From contig FOEZ01000018.1 in assembly GCA_900110595.1 (NCBI GenBank), positions 1 through 64,000 of the forward strand: DNA of 64,000 nucleotides. Direction: 5' to 3'. Position 1 is the stretch's first letter; each line of letters begins with the position of its first letter. Positions 41,416-50,043 of this stretch are shown here, one piece after another. A program made the translations under genes and the position numbers. This DNA comes from Arthrobacter sp. OV608 (lineage in GTDB: Bacteria > Actinomycetota > Actinomycetes > Actinomycetales > Micrococcaceae). A model generated the notes under the pieces. That model was given only the letters and a program-made list of their open reading frames with translations, was not told the DNA's origin and searched no databases.

Positions 41416-41445
41416 AGCGTCCGCACCAACAAAGGGAAGACTTCC

Positions 41446-42417
41446 ATGAGCAGCATTGCACAAGAACTGATCCCGCCCGAAGCGCGGGAACCCAGGGGCG
41501 GCAGGATCCGCCGGACGAAAGGCGGGCGGGTCCGCCGCCTCTCCCGACGGGACAAAGTGGTCCTGTCCCTGATGGTGGGGATCCCCACCCTGATCGAACT
41601 GGCCATGGTGTGGCTGCCGATGCTGATGTCGGTTGGGCTCAGCTTCACCCGCTGGAACGGCCTGGACCTGGGCGATATCCGTCCCGCCGGCGGGGAGAAC
41701 TATCAATTCATCTCCCAGGACTATCCACCGTTCTGGCCGGCTGTGCAGCACAACATGCTGTGGCTCCTGTTCCTGGCCCTGATTGCCACACCGCTGGGGC
41801 TGCTGCTGGCCGTACTCCTTGACCAGAACATCCGGGGCAGCAAGATCTACCAGAGCATCTTCTTCGCGCCCGTGATGTTGTCACTGGCCCTGATCGGCAT
41901 CATCTGGCAGCTCTTCTACCAGCGCGACAACGGACTTTTGAACTTCCTGCTGGGCACTGCGGGGACACCGCAGGCTGTTGACTGGTTCGGGGACTCCTCA
42001 GTGAACATCTGGGCAGCCATGATCGCTGCCACCTGGCGGCATGCCGGCTACGTCATGCTCCTGTACCTGGCAGGGCTGAAGGGCGTAGACCCGAGCCTGA
42101 AGGAAGCCGCGGCCATCGACGGGGCCAGCGCGGTGCAGACCTTCTTCCGCGTGGTCTTTCCTGCCATGCGTCCTATCAACATCGTCATTGTGGTGATCAC
42201 CATCATCGAATCACTGCGGGCCTTTGACGTGGTGTACGTCATTAACCGCGGCACCAACGGCCTGGAAATGCTCAGCGCCCTGGTGATCCAGAACCTGGTG
42301 GGCGAAGGCCAGGTGATCGGCGTCGGCTCCGCCCTGGCAGTGGTGCTGCTGGTCATTTCCCTCGTCCCCATCGTCTTCTACCTCAGCCGCACCTTCGGCA
42401 AGGAGAACAAAGCATGA
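41446..42417 (+). CDS. Sugar ABC transporter permease (MalF-like), operon 1
   Basis: The 323-residue inner-membrane protein has six predicted helices and the cytoplasmic EAA loop EAAAIDGASAVQTFFRVVFPAM (close to the EAA-x3-G-x9-I-x-LP consensus), which contacts the ATPase. The N-terminal 40 residues are basic and hydrophilic. The ribosome site AAAGGGAAG is seven bases upstream. It overlaps the second permease gene by 4 bases (ATGA). Confidence 0.88.
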   Translation: MSSIAQELIPPEAREPRGGRIRRTKGGRVRRLSRRDKVVLSLMVGIPTLIELAMVWLPMLMSVGLSFTRWNGLDLGDIRPAGGENYQFISQDYPPFWPAVQHNMLWLLFLALIATPLGLLLAVLLDQNIRGSKIYQSIFFAPVMLSLALIGIIWQLFYQRDNGLLNFLLGTAGTPQAVDWFGDSSVNIWAAMIAATWRHAGYVMLLYLAGLKGVDPSLKEAAAIDGASAVQTFFRVVFPAMRPINIVIVVITIIESLRAFDVVYVINRGTNGLEMLSALVIQNLVGEGQVIGVGSALAVVLLVISLVPIVFYLSRTFGKENKA

Positions 42418-43325
42418 GCACCACCACAGCACGCCCGGGCACCATCGATACCGCAGCGCTGCGGTCCGGCAGCAGGCCCAAGCGCCATTATGGAACCCAC
42501 ATTTTCCTCACGGTCATGGCGGTGATGTGGCTGGTTCCGCTGGGCTGGTCCCTCTTCACGGCCCTCCGGCCGGTGGCATCAACGAACGAACATGGCTACT
42601 TCAGCCTTGCCGGTGACTTCAACTTCGACAACTTCATCCAGGCCTGGACCCAGGGCGGATTCGCCACCTACTTCTGGAACTCCATCATCCTCACCGTCCC
42701 GGCAGTGCTCCTGACCCTGTTCCTGGCGTCCCTCATGGCGTTCGCCGTGAGCCGCGTCAACTGGAAGTTCAACGTCACCCTGCTCATCATGTTCACCGCC
42801 GGCAACCTGCTGCCGCCGCAGGTCCTGGCCGCACCGCTGTTCGAGATGGCCAAGCACTTCGAGGTGCCCTACACCTTCAGCGATTCCGGCAACATGCTGA
42901 ACACCTACATCATTGTGATCGCGGTCAATACCGCGTTCCAGATGGGGTTCTGCACCTTTGTACTGTCCAACTACATGAAGGCGCTCTCGGCGGACCTCAC
43001 CGAAGCCGCGCTGGTGGACGGCGCCGGCATCTGGCGGCAGTACCGGGAGATCATCATGCCACTCTGCCGGCCGGCATTCGCTGCGCTCGGCACACTCCAG
43101 GTCATCTTCATCTACAACGACTACTTCTGGCCCCTGATCTTCATCCAGAGCGGTAACCGGCTACCCATCACCACGGCCATCAACAACCTCCAGGGCGAGT
43201 TCCTGAGCAACTACAACCTCCTGGCCGCAGGGGCCGTCATCACGGTGATTCCCACGCTGGTGATCTACCTGCTGCTGCAGCGGCAGTTTGTTGCGGGCCT
43301 GACTCTTGGTTCAAGCAAGGGGTAG
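42414..43325 (+). CDS. Sugar ABC transporter permease (MalG-like), operon 1
   Basis: The 303-residue protein has six hydrophobic helices and an EAA loop (TEAALVDGAGIWRQYREIIMPL). It should form the heterodimeric channel with the MalF-like protein. The ATPase that drives it is not encoded nearby, so a shared MsiK-type ATPase elsewhere in the genome is likely. The regulator gene follows after 58 bases. Confidence 0.88.
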   Translation: MSTTTARPGTIDTAALRSGSRPKRHYGTHIFLTVMAVMWLVPLGWSLFTALRPVASTNEHGYFSLAGDFNFDNFIQAWTQGGFATYFWNSIILTVPAVLLTLFLASLMAFAVSRVNWKFNVTLLIMFTAGNLLPPQVLAAPLFEMAKHFEVPYTFSDSGNMLNTYIIVIAVNTAFQMGFCTFVLSNYMKALSADLTEAALVDGAGIWRQYREIIMPLCRPAFAALGTLQVIFIYNDYFWPLIFIQSGNRLPITTAINNLQGEFLSNYNLLAAGAVITVIPTLVIYLLLQRQFVAGLTLGSSKG

Positions 43326-43383
43326 ACCATGATGGACTTTGACGGGAACAGCGCTCCCCCTCCCGCAGCACGAAAGGAACCCC

Positions 43384-44172
43384 ATGCTCCCCGCAGCACG
43401 CCACCAGGCCATCGTGGACGCCGTCCAGCGCGAACGGGTGGTCCGCGTCTCGGACCTCGCCCAGCAATTGGGTGTCTCACTGATGACGGTCCGCCGGGAC
43501 ATCGAGCTGCTGGAGGAAGGCGGCAAGCTGGAGCGGATCCACGGCGGAGCCAAGCTTCCTGGCGATGCCAGCACGCACGAACCCGGCTTTGAACTGAAGT
43601 CCACGCAGCTGACGGCGGAGAAGCGTGCCATCGCCGTCGAAGCCGCGGCCCTGGTCCAGGAGGGTATGGCCGTTGGCCTCAGCGCCGGGACCACCACCTG
43701 GGCACTGGCCAAGGAACTGGTCAATGGACCCCAGATCACGGTGGTCACCAACTCGGTGCGCATCGCCGACCTGTTCCACCATGCTGCGTCAACCGGCCCG
43801 GCCCGCTACAGCTCCACGGTGATCCTGATCGGGGGCCAGCGCACGCCGTCGGACGCGCTGGTGGGCCCTATCGCCACCAGCGCCCTGAAGCAGCTGCACC
43901 TGGACCTGCTGTTCCTGGGTGTCCATGGCATGGATGCGATGGCGGGCTTCACCACCCCCAACCTGCTCGAAGCCGAAACGAACCGCGCCTTTGTGGCCGC
44001 CGCAAGGAAGACCGTGGTGCTTGCGGACCACACCAAGTGGGGGGTGCTGGGCATCAGTTCCATTGCGGCACTGGAGGAAGTGGACGAGGTGATCAGCGAT
44101 CCCGGACTTGGTTCCGAAGCACAACGTGTCCTGCAGGAGAGGGTAGGCAGGCTGCGGCTGGCCGCAGCCTAG
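43384..44172 (+). CDS. DeoR/GlpR-family transcriptional regulator
   Basis: The 262-residue protein has an N-terminal DeoR helix-turn-helix (VRVSDLAQQLGVSLMTVRRD) and a C-terminal DeoR sensor domain (GLSAGTTTWALAKEL, VTNSVRIADLF, DLLFLGVHGMD, VVLADHTKWG) that binds a phosphorylated sugar in known members. AAAGGA seven bases before the ATG supports this start over a GTG/ATG 15 codons upstream. As the last gene of the first ABC operon it probably controls that operon. It converges with the LacI-type gene, with 11 bases between stop codons. Confidence 0.86.
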   Translation: MLPAARHQAIVDAVQRERVVRVSDLAQQLGVSLMTVRRDIELLEEGGKLERIHGGAKLPGDASTHEPGFELKSTQLTAEKRAIAVEAAALVQEGMAVGLSAGTTTWALAKELVNGPQITVVTNSVRIADLFHHAASTGPARYSSTVILIGGQRTPSDALVGPIATSALKQLHLDLLFLGVHGMDAMAGFTTPNLLEAETNRAFVAAARKTVVLADHTKWGVLGISSIAALEEVDEVISDPGLGSEAQRVLQERVGRLRLAAA

Positions 44173-44183
44173 GAGCGGCCAGG

Positions 44184-45212
44184 CTACGAGCAGCCGCAGG
44201 ACTGCCGGACCTGCAGTTCGGCAGGGAAAATAAGGTGTTCGGATTCGTGGTGGCGGTGCGCGCCGATGAGGGCACTGACGGCGGCCTCCGCCATGGCTTT
44301 TGCCGGCTGTTTCACCGTGGTGAGCGGAGGCCAGCTGTACTCCGCCTCGGCCGAGCCGTCGAAGGAAGCCAGGGCAATGTCCCTGGGGATTGACAATCCC
44401 GCTTCATGAAGCGCCCGAAGGATACCCACCGCCTGCAGGTCCGAGGTGGCGAAGATAGCGGTGGGACGGCTTGCTGCGGCCAGGAGGCGTTTCCCGGCGG
44501 CATAGCCGCCCTCCCGCGTGAACGGGGTGCGGACAATGGGACCTTCGGACAGGCCGGCCGCGGCAAGGGCCTGGAGCCAGCCCTCTTCACGGCCGTCATA
44601 GTAGTTGCCCGTGTTGGTTCCCATGGCGAGGGCGATATTGGTATGCCCGTGGCCGATCAGATGTTCCACGGCCGTTTTCGCCCCGGCCACCAGGTCAACG
44701 CCCACGCTGTCGAATCCCGGAGCGTCGGCACTGTGGTTCAGCAGGACAACAGGAATCTCCGCAGATTCAAGTTCCGGCAGGGCAGGTTCCATCAGAACAC
44801 TGGAAAGGATCACCCCGTCCACCTGGCGTGCCGCAAGGTTTCGGAGGTTCCGGAGTTCCTTGGCGAGGTTTCCGTCCGAGTTGGTCAGCAACAGGGCGTA
44901 GCCCAGTTCGGCGGCGGCATCTTCCACGGCATGGGCCAGCAGCGAAAAGAAAGAGTTGCTGTTGTCCGGGATGACCAGCCCTATCGTTTCGCTGGACCCC
45001 AGCTTCAGGGCGCGGGCGGCAGCATTCGGGCGGTATCCCAGCCGGCGGATGGCGTCCTGCACTTTGGCTTCCGTTGCGGGCGCCACTTTTTTGGGCCCCC
45101 CGTTGACTACATAACTCACGACGGCGGTGCTGACGCCCGCGAAGCGCGCAACGTCCTTGCGCGTCACCGGTCCGCGCGGGGCCGGCACTGCCGAAGTGGT
45201 CATGGAGTACAT
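44184..45212 (-). CDS. LacI-family transcriptional regulator of the alpha-galactoside operon
   Basis: The 342-residue protein has a LacI helix-turn-helix (RKDVARFAGVSTAVVSYVVN) and an effector-binding domain (IGLVIPDNSNSFFS..., FATSDLQAVGILRAL, LASFDGSAEAEYS). The C-terminal QSCGCS is unusual, with two Cys separated by one residue. No good ribosome site is visible before either ATG (45212 or 45203); it follows the Gfo/Idh gene closely, so translation may be coupled. Two TCTACTCG-containing operators lie upstream of the divergent ABC operon. Confidence 0.86.
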   Translation of the reverse strand: MYSMTTSAVPAPRGPVTRKDVARFAGVSTAVVSYVVNGGPKKVAPATEAKVQDAIRRLGYRPNAAARALKLGSSETIGLVIPDNSNSFFSLLAHAVEDAAAELGYALLLTNSDGNLAKELRNLRNLAARQVDGVILSSVLMEPALPELESAEIPVVLLNHSADAPGFDSVGVDLVAGAKTAVEHLIGHGHTNIALAMGTNTGNYYDGREEGWLQALAAAGLSEGPIVRTPFTREGGYAAGKRLLAAASRPTAIFATSDLQAVGILRALHEAGLSIPRDIALASFDGSAEAEYSWPPLTTVKQPAKAMAEAAVSALIGAHRHHESEHLIFPAELQVRQSCGCS

Positions 45213-45220
45213 GCTAGCTA

Positions 45221-46420
45221 TCAGTGGGCCGGGGCGTCGCCGAAGTCGCGGATGGGCAGCCGCGCGCCGTTTTGCTGGGCCGACTGGTGGGCCACGATCC
45301 CGGGCAGGGTGAAGCGGGCCGCCACCCAGGCGTTGACCGGCGGAAGCGTGCCCTGGTTCACGGCGGTCACAAAGTCATCAACCAGGAAGTGGTGGCTGCC
45401 TTCATGCCCGTTGGGTGCACCGCGGAACTCTTCAGGCAGCCGCTCCGCGTTGTGGACCGGGGCGAGGCCGGACACAAAAGCGTCCCGGAGTTCAGGGGCC
45501 ACGTTGGCCAGCGAAGGATCATCCAGGGACATGCTGGGCCGTGTTTCCACCTGCTCCGAAATGTCATGGACGTTCATTTTGTCCTGCCAGACGGTGACCT
45601 TAGCCAGCTGCTCGAAGCTTGCCTCAGTGCCGAAGAACCGGAACCGGGACTCCCGGATGTGGGACGGATAGCCCACTCGGCGCATCTCATTGGTACGCAT
45701 CACCCCGCCGTCGTTCAATTCAAAGAGCGCCGTGGCGTTGGAGAAGTCGTTGCCGAACATGCTGACGGCCTGGTCGAACACGCCGTCGTTCCGGTCATCC
45801 CTGACACCTACACAGCTGACGCTGACGGCGTGCGCCGGGACGGCGCCGAGCACACCCCCGATGGCGTGGGTGGGGTAGAGCATCGGCGGGTAGCTTGCAG
45901 TTTCCTTCCAGCGGTCGCCGCCGCTGTACTGGTAGGCGTCGTAAAAGCCCAGGTCCATGTCGTGGACATAGTCGCCCTCGGAGTAGAAGATCCGGCCGAA
46001 CCGCCCTGCTGCATGCTGCTCCCGCGCATATACAGTCGCCGGGTTGTAATAGCTGGTCTCCCCCATCATGTACACCAGCCCGGTGTCGCGGACGGCGTCA
46101 ATGATGCGCGCAATCTCTTCTTCCGAGATGGCCATGGGGACGGCCGAGTACACATGCTTGCCAGCGCGGAGTGCCTGCTCCACCAGCGGGCCGTGGGTCC
46201 AGCGCTGCGTGAAGATCGCAACCGCGTCAACGTCGGAAGCGAGCAGTTCCTCGAAACTCTCCTTGGACCCTGCGAGTTGGTAGCGCTCCCGGGCCTCGGC
46301 GGCGCGCTCGGGCCGCTCGTCCACCACATACACCTCGCTGACCCCGGGATGGAGGTTGAAAAGGTGTGCGAACTGCCCGCCGAACTGTCCCGCGCCGAGT
46401 ACGCCGATCGAAAACGTCAT
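45221..46420 (-). CDS. Gfo/Idh/MocA-family oxidoreductase of the alpha-galactoside locus
   Basis: The 399-residue protein has the Rossmann motif GVLGAGQFGGQF, an acidic strand-2 end (VDERPERA), and the Gfo C-terminal domain. The usual EKP triad is replaced (SAVPMAIS where EKPxA is expected), so the catalytic Lys may be missing or located elsewhere. It probably acts on a sugar taken up by the ABC system encoded divergently. It forms an operon with the LacI-type gene (8-base gap). Confidence 0.75.
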   Translation of the reverse strand: MTFSIGVLGAGQFGGQFAHLFNLHPGVSEVYVVDERPERAAEARERYQLAGSKESFEELLASDVDAVAIFTQRWTHGPLVEQALRAGKHVYSAVPMAISEEEIARIIDAVRDTGLVYMMGETSYYNPATVYAREQHAAGRFGRIFYSEGDYVHDMDLGFYDAYQYSGGDRWKETASYPPMLYPTHAIGGVLGAVPAHAVSVSCVGVRDDRNDGVFDQAVSMFGNDFSNATALFELNDGGVMRTNEMRRVGYPSHIRESRFRFFGTEASFEQLAKVTVWQDKMNVHDISEQVETRPSMSLDDPSLANVAPELRDAFVSGLAPVHNAERLPEEFRGAPNGHEGSHHFLVDDFVTAVNQGTLPPVNAWVAARFTLPGIVAHQSAQQNGARLPIRDFGDAPAH

Positions 46421-46492
46421 TGTCTGCCTTTCCCTGGTTGCAGGGGCACCGAGGCAGGCGCCCTCCGTCAGGAAGCCAGTGTTGCACCTGCT

Positions 46493-46585
46493 TCTACTCG
46501 AGTCAATAACCCAGCAGGTGAACTAATCCCGCAAGAAACAGCATTTAAAGTAATCCTTGCCGCCCTGTATCTACTCGTGTAGATT
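46493..46585 (+). promoter_or_regulatory. Promoter with two LacI-type operators for the alpha-galactoside ABC operon
   Basis: TTGCCG (46557-46562) and TAGATT (46580-46585) with a 17-base spacer form a plausible promoter. TCTACTCGTGTAGA (46570-46583), a palindrome, overlaps its -10 element. A second site, TCTACTCGAGTCAA (46493-46506), lies 77 bases upstream with the same left half and an ACTCGAGT core. Both match a TCTACTCGAGTAGA-like consensus for the neighbouring LacI-type regulator. A site-to-site distance of 77 bases suits looping. Confidence 0.72.
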
Positions 46586-46630
46586 GCTCTTCAAGTTGTT
46601 ACCCCCGTCACAGTCAGGAAAGGGTCGAAG

Positions 46631-47572
46631 ATGACCACCCTTGCCAAACACTCAGCACCTGTTTCGCCTGCCCCGGACAAACCCAAGCCCTACGGCGGCC
46701 TCCGCCGGTTCGGGGACCTCAAGATCGCACTGCTTTTCATCGCCCCGGCAATGATCGGGTTCATCGTCTTCTACGTTGTCCCCACCATCCGCGGCGTGTA
46801 CCTCAGCTTCACGGAGTACAACATCCTCGGAGACCCGGAATGGGTAGGGGTGGACAATTACACGGCCATCGCCAAGGACCCCCTCTTCTGGAACTCCCTC
46901 GCCGTCACTGGCCAGTACGTTTTCCTGAACATCGTCCTGCAAACCGCACTGGCACTGGGCCTGGCGCTCCTTATGCACCAGGTGGCCAAATCCACCATCA
47001 TCCGCGGCGCCCTGCTGATGCCGTACCTGATGTCCAACGTCATCGCCGCACTGCTGTGGTTCTGGATGCTCGACTACCAGATCGGCGTGGTGAACCAGTT
47101 CATCGAATGGGCCGGACTCCCCCGGGTGGCGTTCTTCGGCAGCGAGGAGTGGGCCATTCCCACCCAGGCCGTGATCAACACCTGGCGGCACATGGGTTAC
47201 ACAGCGCTGCTGATCTTCGCCGGCCTGCAGGCCATCCCGGGCCACGTGTACGAGGTGGCGAAACTGGACGGGGCGTCAGCCTTCCAGACCTTCCGCAAGA
47301 TCACCATTCCCCTGCTGCGTCCGGTCCTGGTGCTGGTACTGGTGGTGACGGTGATCGGTTCCTTCCAGGTCTTCGACACCGTTGCCGTCACCACCGCAGG
47401 CGGCCCGGTCAACGCCACCCGCGTCATCCAGTACTACATCTACCAGCGCGCCTTCACCGAGTCGGACTTCGGCTACGGATCCGCCATCGCCGTCATTCTC
47501 TTCCTCATCCTCGCCCTGGTGGCCTTCATCCAGATGAAGTTCCTCAAGGGCAACGAGTCGGACCTGGACTAA
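46631..47572 (+). CDS. Sugar ABC transporter permease (MalF-like), operon 2
   Basis: The 313-residue protein has six helices, starting at LKIALLFIAPAMIGFIVFYVV, and an EAA loop (VYEVAKLDGASAFQTFRKITIP) with EVA in place of EAA. GGAAAGGG precedes the ATG. It is the first gene of an operon that continues with the second permease, the binding protein and alpha-galactosidase, so the transported sugar is probably an alpha-galactoside such as melibiose or raffinose. Confidence 0.88.
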   Translation: MTTLAKHSAPVSPAPDKPKPYGGLRRFGDLKIALLFIAPAMIGFIVFYVVPTIRGVYLSFTEYNILGDPEWVGVDNYTAIAKDPLFWNSLAVTGQYVFLNIVLQTALALGLALLMHQVAKSTIIRGALLMPYLMSNVIAALLWFWMLDYQIGVVNQFIEWAGLPRVAFFGSEEWAIPTQAVINTWRHMGYTALLIFAGLQAIPGHVYEVAKLDGASAFQTFRKITIPLLRPVLVLVLVVTVIGSFQVFDTVAVTTAGGPVNATRVIQYYIYQRAFTESDFGYGSAIAVILFLILALVAFIQMKFLKGNESDLD

Positions 47573-47582
47573 GGAGTCCTCC

Positions 47583-48509
47583 ATGACCACCACAGCAAGC
47601 CGCGCCCAGCTGGCGGCCGCAACCCGCCGCCGTCGTCCTTTCAACCCCCGCCGCGCCGCCGCCTGGGCCCTGCTGGTCCTTGCGATCGCCGTCTCCGTGC
47701 TTCCCTTCCTCTGGGTCCTGCGCACGGCACTGTCCACCAACAACGCCCTTGCCACCAACGCCGCCAGCCTGCTGCCGGCGGAGTTAAGCTTCGGCGCCTT
47801 CAAACGGGTCTTCGGGCTCCAGTCAGCGGCGGACGCCGTGGCGGAAGGCGGCTCCGGGGCGCAGATCGACTTCTGGCTCTACCTTCGGAACTCGATCGTC
47901 TTCTCCTCCATCACCACTGCGGGCGCAGTCTTCTTCAGCGCAATGGCCGCCTACGCCTTCGCCCGGCTGCGCTGGAAGGGCCGGAACGCCGTCTTCAGCC
48001 TCTTCCTCGGCACCATGCTGGTCCCGCCGATCTTCACCGCCCTGCCCAACTTCCTGCTGATCAAGAACCTGGACCTGCTCAACACGATGCTCGGCATGGT
48101 CCTGCCCTACATCTTCATGACCCCCTTCGCCATCTTCTTCCTGCGCCAGTTCTTCCTGAACATGTCCCGCGAAGTGGAGGAGGCGGCCATGCTCGACGGC
48201 GCCAAGCACCTTCGCATCTTCTTCCAGATCGTCCTGCCCAACGCCGCAGCCCCCATCGCCACGCTTGCCCTGCTCACCTTCATCGGCCAGTGGAACGAAT
48301 ACTTCTGGCCCCTGCTGGTCGGCTCCCAGGACGACGTCCGTGTGCTCCAGGTTGGCCTGGGCGTCTTCAAGTCCCAGTCGCCGCAGGGTGCACCGGACTG
48401 GTCCGGCCTCATGGCCGCGACCCTCATCTCGGCCCTGCCGGTGCTGATCCTCTTCGCCGCCTTCGGCAAGAAGATCGTCAACTCCATCGGCTTCTCCGGC
48501 ATCAAGTAA
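47583..48509 (+). CDS. Sugar ABC transporter permease (MalG-like), operon 2
   Basis: The 308-residue protein has six helices and the EAA loop EEAAMLDGAKHLRIFFQIVLP. AAGGAG seven bases before the ATG is a strong ribosome site. It pairs with the MalF-like protein. No ATPase gene is present in this operon either. Confidence 0.88.
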   Translation: MTTTASRAQLAAATRRRRPFNPRRAAAWALLVLAIAVSVLPFLWVLRTALSTNNALATNAASLLPAELSFGAFKRVFGLQSAADAVAEGGSGAQIDFWLYLRNSIVFSSITTAGAVFFSAMAAYAFARLRWKGRNAVFSLFLGTMLVPPIFTALPNFLLIKNLDLLNTMLGMVLPYIFMTPFAIFFLRQFFLNMSREVEEAAMLDGAKHLRIFFQIVLPNAAAPIATLALLTFIGQWNEYFWPLLVGSQDDVRVLQVGLGVFKSQSPQGAPDWSGLMAATLISALPVLILFAAFGKKIVNSIGFSGIK

Positions 48510-48551
48510 CCACCACGCCACCCATCCCACCCCTGAACGGAAAGTAGAACC

Positions 48552-49892
48552 ATGAAGAAAACCCTCGGCGCCGTCGCCGTCGCCGCAGCTGTGGCACTGT
48601 CCCTGTCCGCCTGCAGCGGATCAGCCTCCTCGGCTGAGTCCTCCAAGGGCGAGATCAGCTACTGGCTCTGGGACGCGAACCAGCTCCCGGCCTACCAGCA
48701 GTGCGCTGACGACTTCACCAAGGCCAACCCGGACATCAAGGTCAAGATCACCCAGCGCGGCTGGGACGATTACTGGAGCACCCTCACCAACGGCTTCGTG
48801 GGCGGCACGGCACCGGACGTGTTCACCAACCACCTGGGCCGCTACGGCGAACTGGCCGAAAACAAGCAGCTGCTGGCCATCGACGACGCCGTCAAGAAGG
48901 ACAACATCGACCTGACCGGCTACAACGAAGGCCTCGCCGATCTGTGGGTGGGCCAGGACGGCAAGCGCTACGGCCTCCCCAAGGACTGGGACACCATCGG
49001 CCTGTTCTACAACAAGGCCATGCTGGCCGGCGCCGGCGTCACCGAGGACCAGATGAAGAACCTCACCTGGAACCCGGAGGACGGCGGCACGTACGAAAAG
49101 GTTGTTGCCCACCTCACCGTGGACAAGAGCGGCAAACGCGGCGACGAGCCCGGCTTCGACAAGAACAACGTTGCCGTTTACGGGCTGGGCCTGAACGGCG
49201 GCGGCGACTCCTCCGGGCAGACCGAGTGGAGCTATCTCACCAACACCACCGGCTGGTCCCACACGGACAAGAACCCGTGGGGCACCCACTACAACTACGA
49301 CGACCCCAAGTTCCAGGAAAGCATGGAATGGTTCGCCGGCCTGGCTGAGAAGGGTTACATGCCCAAGCTGGAAACCACTGTAGGCGCAGCCATGGCCGAC
49401 ACGTTCGCGGCAGGCAAGTCTGCGATTAACGCCCATGGTTCGTGGATGATCGGGCAGTACACCGGCTACAAGGGCATCGAAGTGGGCATCGCCCCCACCC
49501 CTGTGGGCCCGCAGGGCGAGCGTGCCTCGATGTTCAACGGCCTGGCGGACTCCATCTGGGCCGGTACCAAGAAAAAGGATGCCTCCATCAAGTGGGTGGA
49601 ATACCTCGCCTCGGCCGACTGCCAGGACGTTGTAGCCTCCAAGGCGGTTGTCTTCCCGGCGCTCAAGGCATCCTCGGACAAGGCCGCTGAAGCGTTCGCC
49701 GCCAAGGGCGTGGACGTCTCAGCCTTCACCGAGCACGTCAAAAACAAGACCACGTTCCTGTACCCCATCACGGACAACACCGCCAAGGTCAAGGGCATCA
49801 TGGAGCCCGCCATGGACGCAGTGGTCTCCGGCAAGGCGCCCGCAAGCTCCCTCACCCAGGCCAACGAACAGGTCAACGCCCTGTTCAAGTAG
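48552..49892 (+). CDS. Sugar ABC transporter substrate-binding lipoprotein, operon 2
   Basis: The 446-residue protein has a Sec-type signal (MKKTLGAVAVAAAVALSLSAC) with lipobox LSAC at residue 21 and a SBP_bac_1 body (GEISYWLWDANQLPAYQQC, GLPKDWDTIGLFYNKAML). Unlike the operon 1 binding protein it has no twin-arginine motif. Its position directly upstream of the alpha-galactosidase gene suggests it binds alpha-galactosides. Confidence 0.88.
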   Translation: MKKTLGAVAVAAAVALSLSACSGSASSAESSKGEISYWLWDANQLPAYQQCADDFTKANPDIKVKITQRGWDDYWSTLTNGFVGGTAPDVFTNHLGRYGELAENKQLLAIDDAVKKDNIDLTGYNEGLADLWVGQDGKRYGLPKDWDTIGLFYNKAMLAGAGVTEDQMKNLTWNPEDGGTYEKVVAHLTVDKSGKRGDEPGFDKNNVAVYGLGLNGGGDSSGQTEWSYLTNTTGWSHTDKNPWGTHYNYDDPKFQESMEWFAGLAEKGYMPKLETTVGAAMADTFAAGKSAINAHGSWMIGQYTGYKGIEVGIAPTPVGPQGERASMFNGLADSIWAGTKKKDASIKWVEYLASADCQDVVASKAVVFPALKASSDKAAEAFAAKGVDVSAFTEHVKNKTTFLYPITDNTAKVKGIMEPAMDAVVSGKAPASSLTQANEQVNALFK

Positions 49893-49902
49893 GCACCCAA
49901 AC

Positions 49903-49974
49903 GTGGTTGCGTATGTGGTCGCAACCACTGCGCCGGATGCCGCCGTTCCCCTCCTCGCGGCGGCGGCGTCCGGC
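49903..49974 (+). other. Two stem-loops between binding-protein and alpha-galactosidase genes (operon 2)
   Basis: GTGGTTGCG/CGCAACCAC (49903-49911 with 49920-49928) is a perfect 9-bp stem. A second 14-bp stem with one G-T pair follows at 49932-49945 with 49961-49974. There is no T run. The placement directly after the binding-protein gene matches that in operon 1. Confidence 0.7.
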
Positions 49975-50043
49975 CACCCCTTCCCCTTGCTTTCCTGACG
50001 TGCGTAACTTAAGGCGCACCCCTTGAACACTGAAAGAGATCCT

